The notes under the pieces: model-generated | Databases searched by the model: none | Seen by the model: only the letters and a program-made list of their open reading frames with translations | Told to the model about the DNA's origin: nothing | Source: a virus | Strand: one strand, 5' to 3' | IMG/VR virus record: IMGVR_UViG_3300013132_000026 | Span: 62,001-126,000 of that record | Length of the DNA: 64,000 nucleotides | Program-made: the position numbers and the translations under genes | Part shown: positions 8,401 to 16,884 of the stretch, in pieces | How the letters are laid out: every line of letters starts with the position of its first letter | How positions within the stretch are numbered: the first letter of the stretch is position 1

Positions 8401-11146
8401 TTCCCGCTCCAGATGAAACTTTAACAAGAGCCGCTAAATAACCGAAAGAAGTTGAAACTGCCGAGACATCTTTGCCGATCTTCTGAACTTCTGTTGGAGC
8501 ATAGGCCGCGAGTTCAGAAGGAGTTGCTGCATTATTTGCAACAGCTGCATTGTTAGACACAATGATAACAACGTTGCCCGCAGTGCTCGCGGTTATATGC
8601 GCAGCCGCAGTAGCTAACGAGGACGACGTTGACGTTTGATTCACAAATGCTCCAGCAGTAGTTAACTGGATCGCAGTGAAAAATCCATTAGCTGCCGCTG
8701 TCCCAACTTGTGACCCATTGACCGTCACGGTTCCGTTCGTGCCGTCAACAGCACAAGACCAATTTGTTTCGTCGCCGATTAATTGTCCCGTTCCCGCCGA
8801 GCCTTGAACGTCAATATCAATTTCATTTTCGAGCAACACACCAGAAACCGCTGCGAAGTTTAATGTTTCAAAACGAGGATTTCCCGTTACAGTCGTGTTG
8901 TCTGGGAAAACATAAACCTCTCCTGTCAAAATAGTATCGCCAGTTGTTACGCCACCACCAGAAATTCTTCCTTCGATTGGGTACGTTTCAAAGATGCCAG
9001 ATTTGAGCAAGAACTCGCCAGTGATTGTGATTCTCGATCCGTAAGTGTTACTACCGTCAACACCGTCAGCTACCGTATGAATGTTGTATCTCTGTAATTG
9101 ACGCTGGCGTCTCGCTCTAATATTGTTGAGCGTGCCAGTAAATTGACCAGCAGAACCAGTTAAGTTATTAAGATCCGATACCGAATAATTCCCAGAAGGG
9201 ACGTGGATATAAATACCCGAGTCAAGTCCGATAGTCGATGCAGTTCCTTGCTTAAACTCGCCATCGATAGTGACGACATTAGTCGCTTCGTTAACATCTA
9301 AGATGCGCCCAAATGTTCTTGCAGTGTTCTTAACTTCGTCGCTGACCGAGAAGATATCGCCCGGTTGCAGGAACGCAGCCTCAACGCCGCCAACGAACGA
9401 CACGATGTCAGACTCGAACATCGAAGAACACAAGACGTAGCGTCCAATTCTGCGAGCCTCTGAGCGTGAAGTGCAACCAGCAGCGTTGATTTTAAATGGA
9501 TTTAAGCCGAACTTACGAATGCCGTCAACATCTTCAATATACTCTACCTTGGTTTTGTAACCATCATACTTATCGTTATAAACGACTTCTACGGAAGTAT
9601 ATCTGACGTTTCGCGCCGTTTCGCTATACTCGAAAAGACCGTCTCGAACATTTGCATTCGAGAACTGCATAACAGGATCTTGTGGTCTATCGGCGTAAAA
9701 AGAGAAACCTTCCGTGTTCCAGTAAACGATGCCCTTAAATACGGCTGAGACATCGCGCAATACATTGTAAGCCTCGTCTTTATTGTAGAAGATGATGTTG
9801 TATGTGTAGCGTGGCTCTAAGCCACCTTTGCCGTCTGGAACGCCTCGAAAAATACCCTTATCATCTACAGCGTCACAATACCTACCGATATCGTAAAGCG
9901 TCCACTTGTCGAGTGACGAAAAGTCGATTTGGTTGCCCAAACCATAATTCGTATTCGTGATGATATCGTAAAGAACCCAAGCTGGATTATCGGTCCAGCC
10001 TAACTTGAACGTGCCATCCCAATCACCGTAGTAAACCTTGTTGCTATCGTAAAACTTATCGTCACAGAACTGCTGAAAATCGATATCAGAGTCGTGGAGC
10101 ATATTGAACGCACCACCATTTACTTTTGCCGAAAGTTCTCGGAATGTTCTAGTTCCAGAAGACGAAGCGTTGCTGTAGAAATAATAAAGCTGAACGCAGT
10201 TTTCAGTCGAGTATCTGAACAGAGCATCGTAAGTCGATTCGGTCATCGACTCTGGACTTGCTCCTCCGAAGAAAACAACTTTTCTTACCGTGTTCGACCA
10301 AAGAGAGTCAACAACAACCGATTCAAGCTCTTTGCCCATTTCGCGATTCGATGCGTAGAGATTCTTTCTGATTAAATATGAAACTGCTCCGACTTCACTA
10401 TAAGCGGCAGAGACGGTGCTTTCTTGCAGTAGCGTATCGAGCTTAGTAAAAAGATTTTGATTGTTTTCTCCAGCAGAATCTGGCGAGCGAACAGTTATGA
10501 ACGATTCCGAATCGTAATATGAGAAGTTCGTTAGCGTTGGGCCATTGATGACGCTATAGCTGACGCTGCTATCCACTTTCCAAATTGCTGCCCTTACCGC
10601 AGTATAACCAGCGGTCATCTTCGCAATCATTTCTTTTAAATTCCGACGAATCAAAGCCTTATTCGCAAATGTCATATTCTTGTCTACGACAAAAATAATA
10701 TCTAGATTATTTGGATTAGCCGGATAGTTTGCGCTTGGGTAAACATAACGACGGTCAAGACCGTTTCCGCCCAATGGATAGTAATTGGACGGGATCTTAA
10801 TCTTCTTCATTCGCACGTCGAATGCGCGTTCTGGAAAATTCGCAAAGGTTCGCGAATCAAACTTTACTCCAACGTGAGCTGTTAGCGGATAAGAGAAATT
10901 GCGATCAATAACTTCTGTGATACTATCTACATAAACTTCGCGCCTAACGAGCGGAGAAATAGTTTCTTCGCTGCGCTTTTCAATCTTGATGTAGCGATCT
11001 TTGCCATTTACTGATTCTGGTAAAACGATTTCATCAACTCCTTCAGATACATTCGTTGAATCAACTGACTTTTGAAAAGCCGTTTGGTTCGCGTCGATTG
11101 GATCTTCCGCTCCTCTTAAGAATCTAAATGGATTTAACATTTTCAT
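5441..11146 (-). CDS. Tail tip / host-specificity protein, central and C-terminal J-like part
   Basis: A 1901-residue virion protein that ends the leftward tail operon. After a leader MKMLNPFRFLRG, residues about 70-130 hold the J-type motif PSNYYPLGGNGLDRRY. A von Willebrand A-like segment (LDIIFVVDKNMTF, about 145-360, with a degenerate metal site DKNMT) is inserted there. The J core then resumes with YYGDWDGTFKLGWTDNPAWV and DNAYNVL-like sequence to about residue 640. The remainder is repetitive beta-rich and fibronectin-like, including a carbohydrate-binding-like module at about 960-1010. The C-terminus should contact the host receptor. The J N-terminal domain is missing here and is encoded by the separate gene at 11709-12551. 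Confidence 0.9.
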   Translation of the reverse strand: MKMLNPFRFLRGAEDPIDANQTAFQKSVDSTNVSEGVDEIVLPESVNGKDRYIKIEKRSEETISPLVRREVYVDSITEVIDRNFSYPLTAHVGVKFDSRTFANFPERAFDVRMKKIKIPSNYYPLGGNGLDRRYVYPSANYPANPNNLDIIFVVDKNMTFANKALIRRNLKEMIAKMTAGYTAVRAAIWKVDSSVSYSVINGPTLTNFSYYDSESFITVRSPDSAGENNQNLFTKLDTLLQESTVSAAYSEVGAVSYLIRKNLYASNREMGKELESVVVDSLWSNTVRKVVFFGGASPESMTESTYDALFRYSTENCVQLYYFYSNASSSGTRTFRELSAKVNGGAFNMLHDSDIDFQQFCDDKFYDSNKVYYGDWDGTFKLGWTDNPAWVLYDIITNTNYGLGNQIDFSSLDKWTLYDIGRYCDAVDDKGIFRGVPDGKGGLEPRYTYNIIFYNKDEAYNVLRDVSAVFKGIVYWNTEGFSFYADRPQDPVMQFSNANVRDGLFEYSETARNVRYTSVEVVYNDKYDGYKTKVEYIEDVDGIRKFGLNPFKINAAGCTSRSEARRIGRYVLCSSMFESDIVSFVGGVEAAFLQPGDIFSVSDEVKNTARTFGRILDVNEATNVVTIDGEFKQGTASTIGLDSGIYIHVPSGNYSVSDLNNLTGSAGQFTGTLNNIRARRQRQLQRYNIHTVADGVDGSNTYGSRITITGEFLLKSGIFETYPIEGRISGGGVTTGDTILTGEVYVFPDNTTVTGNPRFETLNFAAVSGVLLENEIDIDVQGSAGTGQLIGDETNWSCAVDGTNGTVTVNGSQVGTAAANGFFTAIQLTTAGAFVNQTSTSSSLATAAAHITASTAGNVVIIVSNNAAVANNAATPSELAAYAPTEVQKIGKDVSAVSTSFGYLAALVKVSSGAGRIVERASKSLNDFGKIRFNYRDLLALSKMTPYYTFLNVDVGNSSNSKYDDWRASVYYDIDKIVNVSGVIYRCKAGHTSSATFATDETKYWIAGTINDHRTIGFPKDFYGSTKIPITTSLTSAHVSGAFAALGLSVYVGGGTLGQSDIRTLSETDGVGYSGLVYGTGYGKGFYSLAVDTLPTKINLIEDGSIYLLSGSGVEPKLYKTLTVKEEEANNYSVAGVEFYPDKENFIENDISDTSPNLYVQSPYDLVVKPQAPTTPVTTTLRKDESNVTTGIYVNWGASPSSPPLYKLYISRPDYSSSVPGAITEAVSTSSLDYTIPVNSNWGQYDIDIYAQGATPYRFLSEDSASISAVALPLSTATIGGTSLDRVAITGFYLDTADTGSLRYNITYGATFSGVGQGNFTSKDLTFRWSYVDPVGDRINSPDSLRNNPFFPDAPNIVVQLYSDGGTLLESNTGYQGFSYTLTKEKNQEYSMRGTTADIKTTDSPAQRNYRLRVVVRDVNNNPFTGTFDAYNVAPAYSQIDVVDSYQFSPYYVFSGYYGNSSFTRVAVWNSGENNIVSGSGIRDWSAGASAGDLLRSENADREITFRDISGAFKSATGLSSAGVATLNGIDINYSGLGDPSYEAYVNEWPDLLNAYESEVLQGGTKTKDAWGREHWETYGYEEARTLPRTKGNILGTADFADITNANQTGFSGVAVSVVQDRVSYNAIKFYCYSASSNKDVLSVDIYTGSSEAFTPDTDTRSNLHAIYPIPSRSYLNLIELGGPTIQREQWYYFKFLPRDDFGTGVMSPVVSGYLEDRADEPPAVTYTEYILDGKRPPAPVNAAERPQIEATGSNLMVNRSYKITVQGTVNWTTIGAKSGLAGVVFVYNGQTITGSGGYVVLESTIDLTLSPDDLNDTKIVTPISDSTVEIPSNPPIGYTVTFVNKPAFGKAADVYVVYRDGGEAAESPTLTVVKPNEQVVLEFTPKGWVDLNADTLYLDT

Positions 11147-11162
11147 CTACTAGTAAATATTA

Positions 11163-11696
11163 TTATGTAATCGAGAATGTTCTAACCCCATCTGTGCCAC
11201 CAGTTAACTTTGTTAAGCCCTTTGGCGATTGGGCGTTGATATAAACAGTATGTGTTCCCGTAGCGAGCTTCGAAGTCACATCGGCTGGGATCGTAAATGA
11301 AAACACTCCCGTAGTGGTGTTAATGTCTGTGCCGTTTGCGTAAATGACTTGTGGCGTATTCCCATTACTAGCTGGACTATCTATATGAGCCGCCAAGGAT
11401 AATGTTGGAGTAAGAATTGTGGTAGCTCCAAGAGTCCTGTTGAACGTTGCCGTTCCGGTCAGTGTGATAGTGGCTCCCTTAGCGTAACTTGAACTAGAAA
11501 GAGCATCAAAAGTAGCGGCTGTTCCCGCACCCTCTCCAACCAAAGTATAAACATAGTTTTGTACCGTAGTGTATGGATTTGAAAATGGCGACGTTGAAAG
11601 CTTTTTTAAATAATAGATAACCCCCAAAACCGTCGAATAGTTCCGTTTATTGATTTTCGTCGCCGCTAACTGTTCTGGAGTATATTGAATAGACAT
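11163..11696 (-). CDS. Small Ig-like virion protein between the two J parts
   Basis: A 177-residue protein, unrecognised by name. The N-terminus (QYTPEQLAATKINKRNYSTVL) looks helical. Residues about 55-177 are Thr/Ser/Ala-rich and strand-rich (ATITLTGTATFNRTLG, TGTHTVYINAQSPKG), ending like an Ig or bacterial big domain. It lies between the two halves of the J-like protein, so it is very probably a tail-tip component. It could be a spacer domain split from a larger J protein. Confidence 0.75.
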   Translation of the reverse strand: MSIQYTPEQLAATKINKRNYSTVLGVIYYLKKLSTSPFSNPYTTVQNYVYTLVGEGAGTAATFDALSSSSYAKGATITLTGTATFNRTLGATTILTPTLSLAAHIDSPASNGNTPQVIYANGTDINTTTGVFSFTIPADVTSKLATGTHTVYINAQSPKGLTKLTGGTDGVRTFSIT

Positions 11697-11708
11697 TTTT
11701 TATGGGAC

Positions 11709-12551
11709 TTAAAAGCCGGGAGGAAGCGTCTTTTTAAAGTCGTCGTTCAAGTCAATTGGTGGAATATTTACTCTTGTGCTGGCTCCACCAACCGACGAAG
11801 CGGGATTGAAATTGGTATTTGTTGCCGCGTAGTAAGCACCATCAGTGGTTTCGCCTTCTGAAATCGAGTCGTCGCCGATAGTATATGCATACGGGCTTTG
11901 AACCAATCCGTAGAAACTAACATCTCTAATTTGTAAATTAGACTCTCCATCCAATCCCCAGTATAAACGCAAGAGAAGCGTCGATTCTTTGGCTGTTCCA
12001 GCTTTTGTTCCCTCATCTACAGTATCCGCCAAAGCTTCAATTAAAAAGTTTACACGAAGCTTTTTGACATCGCGGTTTCTGATTTGATGAGTAAATATGA
12101 ATGGGTCTTGTGGTGTCGTCGGCCAACCATCGGTTGAACGCGCCCAGCTTGTAAAGTTTCTGCCATCTAACTTAACGTCGTCCTGCATCGTGATCGGGCC
12201 GAGCAGTTTAAAGCTTGCTGGTTTAGAGATGTAAACGTTTTTAAAGTTGACTAAAGCTTTTTGTTTCTCTGTACCAAAGTTTACTTCGAGGAGAATGTTT
12301 CTGTAATTGTATTCTCCACTAACGTTCATAACTGGAACGCCATTCAAATAAACTCCCTTTAGCATATCTAGGCCATAAACTTTTTTGCCAAACGGATCGA
12401 CAATACCTTCGATTGGACCCTCGCAAAGCAAGTCAACGATTTCTGCCACAGAAATAGACTTCTTGAGTTTCTTGCCCTCGTCTGGCGGCAGAAGTTTAGC
12501 CTCGGATGTTCCCATCCCTCTGAAAAATCTTAATGGATTTAGAATTTTCAT
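11709..12551 (-). CDS. J-like tail tip protein, N-terminal domain as a separate gene
   Basis: The chosen start MKILNPLRFFRG lies 1 nt after the stop of the I-like gene; an upstream in-frame start would run back into that gene. The 280-residue product begins with the same leader as the large J gene and then shows SVAEIVDLLCEGPIEGIVD and GVYLNGVPVMN, the signature of the extreme N-terminus of lambda J-type proteins. A PADI-like strand region follows. In most phages this is the first 250 residues of one J polypeptide, so here J appears to be split and the parts must assemble in the tip. Confidence 0.85.
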   Translation of the reverse strand: MKILNPLRFFRGMGTSEAKLLPPDEGKKLKKSISVAEIVDLLCEGPIEGIVDPFGKKVYGLDMLKGVYLNGVPVMNVSGEYNYRNILLEVNFGTEKQKALVNFKNVYISKPASFKLLGPITMQDDVKLDGRNFTSWARSTDGWPTTPQDPFIFTHQIRNRDVKKLRVNFLIEALADTVDEGTKAGTAKESTLLLRLYWGLDGESNLQIRDVSFYGLVQSPYAYTIGDDSISEGETTDGAYYAATNTNFNPASSVGGASTRVNIPPIDLNDDFKKTLPPGF

Positions 12552-12552
12552 C

Positions 12553-15519
12553 TTAGAATATAGATGGGAGTGACTGAATCGGAGGAACGCTTCTCTCGAT
12601 GCTTTCGTTTTGCGTTGACAAGAAAGTAACGCCAACACGAATTGTCGGAGACAAATACTTATTCACTCCCTTTGTAATCTCACACTGCCAGAAAGAAACA
12701 TACTTAGCGTAGCCTGTGTCTTCACGTTCCGAAGTGAACGTCACTAGTCTTTGGCTGTCTGCTTGAACTGCCGCAAGATCGATAACTTCAGAAGCGAATG
12801 CTCCTGTGCCGGAAAATGCTGTAGAGTTCTTTAAGAACACTGTGCCAACTGTTGCCGACGTTGCGCCAACACTAGTCCAATTAGCTGCCGTGCCGACAAC
12901 ATTGATTCTGTACTTCTTGCCAGCGACCATTGAAGATGCGGCGATATCTCCGCGTTGTGTATAGATCGGAGAATTTGGAGCGATCAAATTAGAATCGGTC
13001 TTGCGGTTGAGAAGCTGATTTTCTCCAACCACAGTGAACGAAGCCGCGCCAGTCTTTCTGTAAGAAATCTTAATCTTGTTTCTGCCGACACCAGTTCTAA
13101 GTCTGGCGTAAATTCTATGATATCCGCTCGTTAGCGTAACGGGCGAAACTGTTGGAGACGAGTCTACGTCGTGACTCGACGCTAAGATTCCGTTAACGTA
13201 CAAATCGGCAAAAGCGTCGTTTGTTTCGAGACATTCGATCTTAAAGTCGTAAGAATTTACTGGCGCGACCTTTCCGTTTCCAGTTGCAGCAGTCGCGTTC
13301 TTTGTAAACGTCATGCCAACAACAGGAGGAACCGAGCCAACGCCAATCGTTGACCACTGAGCGGAAGTGCCAACTTTTGTAATCTCGTAAACAGTGCCGC
13401 TATTCGCTGAAATAACGCTAATTTCTCTCACAGCTAGCGGATCGGTCGAGATGATGTCGGTGTTCTTGTTTAATGGGATATAGAAGTAGCCCAAAAATTC
13501 GAGCGTGTAGTTGCCGACATCAGAAGCGTTACTGTTGATCTCTGAAATATTTACTGCCGAGAAGTCGCCAGTATAGAGGTTTTGATTGATTGGCAACTTG
13601 ACATAACTCAAATAAGTGTCGAAAGTGCCAGACGCTGTTGGAATAGTTTCCGCTGTCCAGAAAGAGCTGTCAGTAGGCAACTTGCCCTGAGCATTAGACG
13701 TTGCGCGGTAAATTTGCTCTCTGATCGGTGGGATAAATAGTGACCAGAAATTATTCACTCCGCTAGTAAACAATTTTACAACGGCGCTGATTTTTGTTTG
13801 ATCTAGGATATCGGCGCTTTCTGCAACTACCGTGTAAGTTTCGGAACCGCTAGGCGATCCGCTCAACGTATAAGTAAAGGTCGTGTCGCTCGTTGTTGTG
13901 ATCGTGTACGTTCCGTTAGGATCTACTGCGCCAGTCAAGTTTGCAATCTGCGCCGAAGTTCCCGTGATTTCCGAAAGAACAATCGGATTGAAAGGAGTGG
14001 CCGAGTTTCCAAGAGTGATCGTCACTACCGCATTGCTGCGAGTTGCGCTTGCAATATACGACTTAGCGAGTGGAGGGTGCGTGTTTAACACCGCTCTACC
14101 AGCGGTTACTGTATAAGTTTCCGTTCCCGTATCCAAAGTAGCTAATGTGTAAGTGAATTGATTTGCGGCAGTTACGGTAATATTGTAGTAGCCGTTTGCA
14201 TCAACATTGCCAGTGCTCAGTCCAGAGATCGTCGCTTTGAAGTTGCTTGCGAAATTATGATTCGAAGAAGTCGTAATGGTTACGGTTGCTCCAGATCGAC
14301 TCGCCGCCGAGATAGTTGCGTCGGCGGGAATACTCGTTGTGCATCTAAAGAAAATGCTACTTAACGTAACAATTTCTCCGCTAACGTATCGAGTGTTATT
14401 GTCCCAAGCCGATTTTGGCAACGCCTCGAATTGCGATGGCCCCCAAATAACCAAAGAGTTAGTCGGGTATAAAATCATGTAATTCGAATCGGTGCGGTTT
14501 TGCGCAGCGTTCGAAATTAATTGAAACTCTTGCGGGCGAGCGAAACGATAGAGCGCACCTTCAGAAAACGAGTAAGAATTTTCCTGCTGAATCGCGCTCT
14601 TTGTCGAATCTGAAGAAGACAATTGCTTCCATTTGTACGTCAAATCTTCATTGTACGTTGACAGATTTGGGTTCGAAATAATCTCACCGTCTTGCTTTAC
14701 TCGAAGCTCAACGATGTTAGACGAAACTTTTTTAGCGGACTTCGTAACGATATCAATGTACGACTGCGAGAGAGAAACATCGACAACTGAAACCGCATCT
14801 TCGAATACGGCAGTTTGATTCGAACGATACCCGTCGATTTCAAGTTCATCAATACCTTCGTAAGCTGGGATAGCGTCAATCGGCCTTGAAGTTGGCGTCA
14901 TCAAAGCCTTCACATCGTAATTTAAACGATAATTATTGATCGAGGCGCTGATTTGCGAGCTGCCGATGATTAGTCTGCCATAGCCAACTGGAACGGCTTG
15001 ACCTTGAGAAGTGTTGCTCGGCTTGCTTCCGAAAAGATAAGACTTGCCGCCCGCAGAAACTTCTTGATTAAAGTCAGGTTTGGGCGTTGGGAATAATAAT
15101 CCCATGACGCCCTGCGTCAATAATGCAGCACCAACAAGTATACCGGCTTTCGCAGCAGTTCCACTGAGAATTGCTAAACCACCAGCAGCACCGAATCCGC
15201 CCGAGATTGTGATAAGCGCAACAGCCGCGACAATCAAAAGAATATTCTTTACGCTATCTCCAGCGCCCCACACCACAGGAACCAAATGAATTTCTTGTGG
15301 CGTTTTAATGATGTCGAGTTCGAGAGGATCTTCGATAACTTGATCATCAACAACGATTCTGTAAAATACACCTTTCGCCGCCAGCTTCTTTAACGCGGCC
15401 AAAAAGCCGCGACGATTTGCATTGATCGCAGTAAACGCTTCTCTTGGTTTCGAAATGTTGTATCGAAACTCATGACCAAACAAGTTGCGTAGTTCGCCGT
15501 ATAGATAAATGTTAGTCAT
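12553..15519 (-). CDS. Tail assembly protein I-like, with long C-terminal extension
   Basis: A 988-residue protein; lambda I is only about 220. Residues 1-210 match the I family: an N-terminal ubiquitin-like strand pattern (TNIYLYGELRNLFG), a glycine/alanine hydrophobic stretch near 95-145 and FGSKPSNTSQGQAVPVGYGR. The extension carries a carbohydrate-binding-like motif split around two copies of a Thr-rich beta repeat (TVTITTSSNHNFAS and a relative). It also has a PA14-like segment (YDFKIECLETNDAFADLYVNG). It is part of the L-K-I-J operon and overlaps K by 8 nt. The extra domains suggest that it is also a structural tip protein. Confidence 0.85.
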   Translation of the reverse strand: MTNIYLYGELRNLFGHEFRYNISKPREAFTAINANRRGFLAALKKLAAKGVFYRIVVDDQVIEDPLELDIIKTPQEIHLVPVVWGAGDSVKNILLIVAAVALITISGGFGAAGGLAILSGTAAKAGILVGAALLTQGVMGLLFPTPKPDFNQEVSAGGKSYLFGSKPSNTSQGQAVPVGYGRLIIGSSQISASINNYRLNYDVKALMTPTSRPIDAIPAYEGIDELEIDGYRSNQTAVFEDAVSVVDVSLSQSYIDIVTKSAKKVSSNIVELRVKQDGEIISNPNLSTYNEDLTYKWKQLSSSDSTKSAIQQENSYSFSEGALYRFARPQEFQLISNAAQNRTDSNYMILYPTNSLVIWGPSQFEALPKSAWDNNTRYVSGEIVTLSSIFFRCTTSIPADATISAASRSGATVTITTSSNHNFASNFKATISGLSTGNVDANGYYNITVTAANQFTYTLATLDTGTETYTVTAGRAVLNTHPPLAKSYIASATRSNAVVTITLGNSATPFNPIVLSEITGTSAQIANLTGAVDPNGTYTITTTSDTTFTYTLSGSPSGSETYTVVAESADILDQTKISAVVKLFTSGVNNFWSLFIPPIREQIYRATSNAQGKLPTDSSFWTAETIPTASGTFDTYLSYVKLPINQNLYTGDFSAVNISEINSNASDVGNYTLEFLGYFYIPLNKNTDIISTDPLAVREISVISANSGTVYEITKVGTSAQWSTIGVGSVPPVVGMTFTKNATAATGNGKVAPVNSYDFKIECLETNDAFADLYVNGILASSHDVDSSPTVSPVTLTSGYHRIYARLRTGVGRNKIKISYRKTGAASFTVVGENQLLNRKTDSNLIAPNSPIYTQRGDIAASSMVAGKKYRINVVGTAANWTSVGATSATVGTVFLKNSTAFSGTGAFASEVIDLAAVQADSQRLVTFTSEREDTGYAKYVSFWQCEITKGVNKYLSPTIRVGVTFLSTQNESIERSVPPIQSLPSIF

Positions 15520-15874
15520 AACGTTTCTTTAACATATCAACGTATTCTTTCTTAACGTGCGATACCTTGGGCATCACCAAGTTGAATTCTTGAGTCTGCT
15601 TGCTGTAAATAAGATAAGGAATGCAAGAATTGTCGCAATTGAACTGGTCGAACTTCGACTCGTCTTCGCCCGTCTTTGGGTGCGAGTGATAGATCGCAAC
15701 AAGATTACCCGAACGAATCTTCTTCAAGATTTCGAGCGGATGAATCTCAAATATATTATCGGCGTAAGTGGCAATGTTCTTCGCTGGCTCAGTTTTCAGT
15801 TCGCCGTTCTCAACGGTTACGAATCCGCAAACTTCCAAATCGGACGATAAAGCGTGTTCAACGATTGTAGTCAT
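15512..15874 (-). CDS. Tail assembly protein K-like, JAB/MPN metalloprotease domain only
   Basis: A 120-residue JAMM metalloprotease. The expected zinc-site residues are present: E14 in LEVCGF, H63 and H65 in HSHP, S73 and D76 in the S-x-x-D motif. Lambda K carries this domain plus an NlpC/P60 peptidase; only the JAB half is present here. Its start overlaps the L stop (TAATG). It probably processes or chaperones tip proteins. Whether the peptidase half exists elsewhere in the genome cannot be seen. Confidence 0.88.
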   Translation of the reverse strand: MTTIVEHALSSDLEVCGFVTVENGELKTEPAKNIATYADNIFEIHPLEILKKIRSGNLVAIYHSHPKTGEDESKFDQFNCDNSCIPYLIYSKQTQEFNLVMPKVSHVKKEYVDMLKKRYD

Positions 15875-16854
15875 TACTGATTAAAATTGATCGGGTACTC
15901 CTCGGTTCCCGGAAACCCACCGAACGGTAATTCTGCATTTTCACCAAAGCGCAGCTTGCAGCCGCCGATAGACTTTGAGCACTGATCTGCCATCCAGAAC
16001 TCTTTATTGATAGATGGATTTTTGCCTGCGGTAGCAGTATGAGCCTTAACGCAAATATAGAACTTTTGAAGCGGTTTCCAGTTTGGGTTCGCGTTGATAT
16101 TCTCTTCCGAGACTTTTACATTCGTGTTTTCAACGTAAACGTAGTCGGCTATCGAGTAGCTTGTGCCGGGCGTCCAGCGTCCTTTATTCACTTTGGTTGC
16201 TAAAGACGTTGACGTGCCAGCTTCAATATTGATAGCATTCTCGAACAATTGATTATTATCGTCAGCTACTGGAGGACCATTGAATCCGCATCCGTTGCCG
16301 CGATAATGAAACGAACAGTAACGCGACATTACGATACGCTTCGGGAACGTGACGCTATCGAGTTCAAGAGGCGAAGCGAGTTCAAGCTCAACGATTGCCC
16401 GATTTTCGGACGAACGGCGCAGAACGAAAAAGACTTGATCTTCTAGCCCAGCAGTTGCATCTGCGGCACCGTATGGATTCTTCGAGTCCGAAAAGTTAAC
16501 GTTGTCCAAGAACTTAAGGAACGTTCTCTTACGGACAACTTTTGCGCCAATAAGGTTGTTATAACGGCGAATAAGGTTCGAAACAAAGAAGTCTTGGTTC
16601 GAAATAGTTAGTTTCGGGCGCGGAAGCGAGCCGTCACCCTTGGTCTCGAAGCCTGAGCTTTGGATCGGAAATGGCAAATACTCCTGACCTTGCCAGTAGA
16701 TCGAACCGTTTATCCCATTTGTGCCGCCATGAATGTAAAGTTGTTGGTCAGGTTGATTAACGTAGTCGTAATAAATAACAAAAAACTCCAAAAGAGCCGT
16801 TGGCTCTAGTGAAAAAAGCTCCGCATTGACTTTCTGGTTAGACTCCCTTGACAT
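15874..16854 (-). CDS. Minor tail protein L-like, Fe-S cluster protein with insert
   Basis: A 326-residue protein and the first gene of the leftward tail-tip operon. Two cysteine pairs, C180-x8-C189 and C292-x6-C299, match the four-cysteine iron-sulfur pattern described for lambda L. Between the pairs is an insert of about 100 residues, much longer than in lambda. It contains the motif W-T-P-G-x-x-Y..DYVYV..YICVKAHT..FW, which resembles chitin-binding CBM5/12 modules. A GTGTAA-type late box precedes the gene and a purine-rich AAAGG/AAAAGG ribosome site lies before the ATG. Confidence 0.9.
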   Translation of the reverse strand: MSRESNQKVNAELFSLEPTALLEFFVIYYDYVNQPDQQLYIHGGTNGINGSIYWQGQEYLPFPIQSSGFETKGDGSLPRPKLTISNQDFFVSNLIRRYNNLIGAKVVRKRTFLKFLDNVNFSDSKNPYGAADATAGLEDQVFFVLRRSSENRAIVELELASPLELDSVTFPKRIVMSRYCSFHYRGNGCGFNGPPVADDNNQLFENAINIEAGTSTSLATKVNKGRWTPGTSYSIADYVYVENTNVKVSEENINANPNWKPLQKFYICVKAHTATAGKNPSINKEFWMADQCSKSIGGCKLRFGENAELPFGGFPGTEEYPINFNQ

Positions 16855-16878
16855 TTCCTTTTACCTTTAGATTATATT
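16848..16878 (+). promoter_or_regulatory. Sigma70-like promoter, leaderless geometry
   Basis: TTGACA at 16848-16853 and TATATT at 16873-16878. The predicted transcription start falls on or beside the ATG at 16885. It overlaps the opposite-strand late box of the L-like gene. Confidence 0.6.
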
Positions 16879-16882
16879 ACAC
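16865..16882 (-). promoter_or_regulatory. Late box of the tail-tip operon
   Basis: Minus-strand GTGTAATATAATCTAAAG, 28 nt before the L-like ATG. It resembles boxes upstream of other structural genes in the window and also contains a TATAAT core. Confidence 0.55.
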
Positions 16883-16884
16883 CG

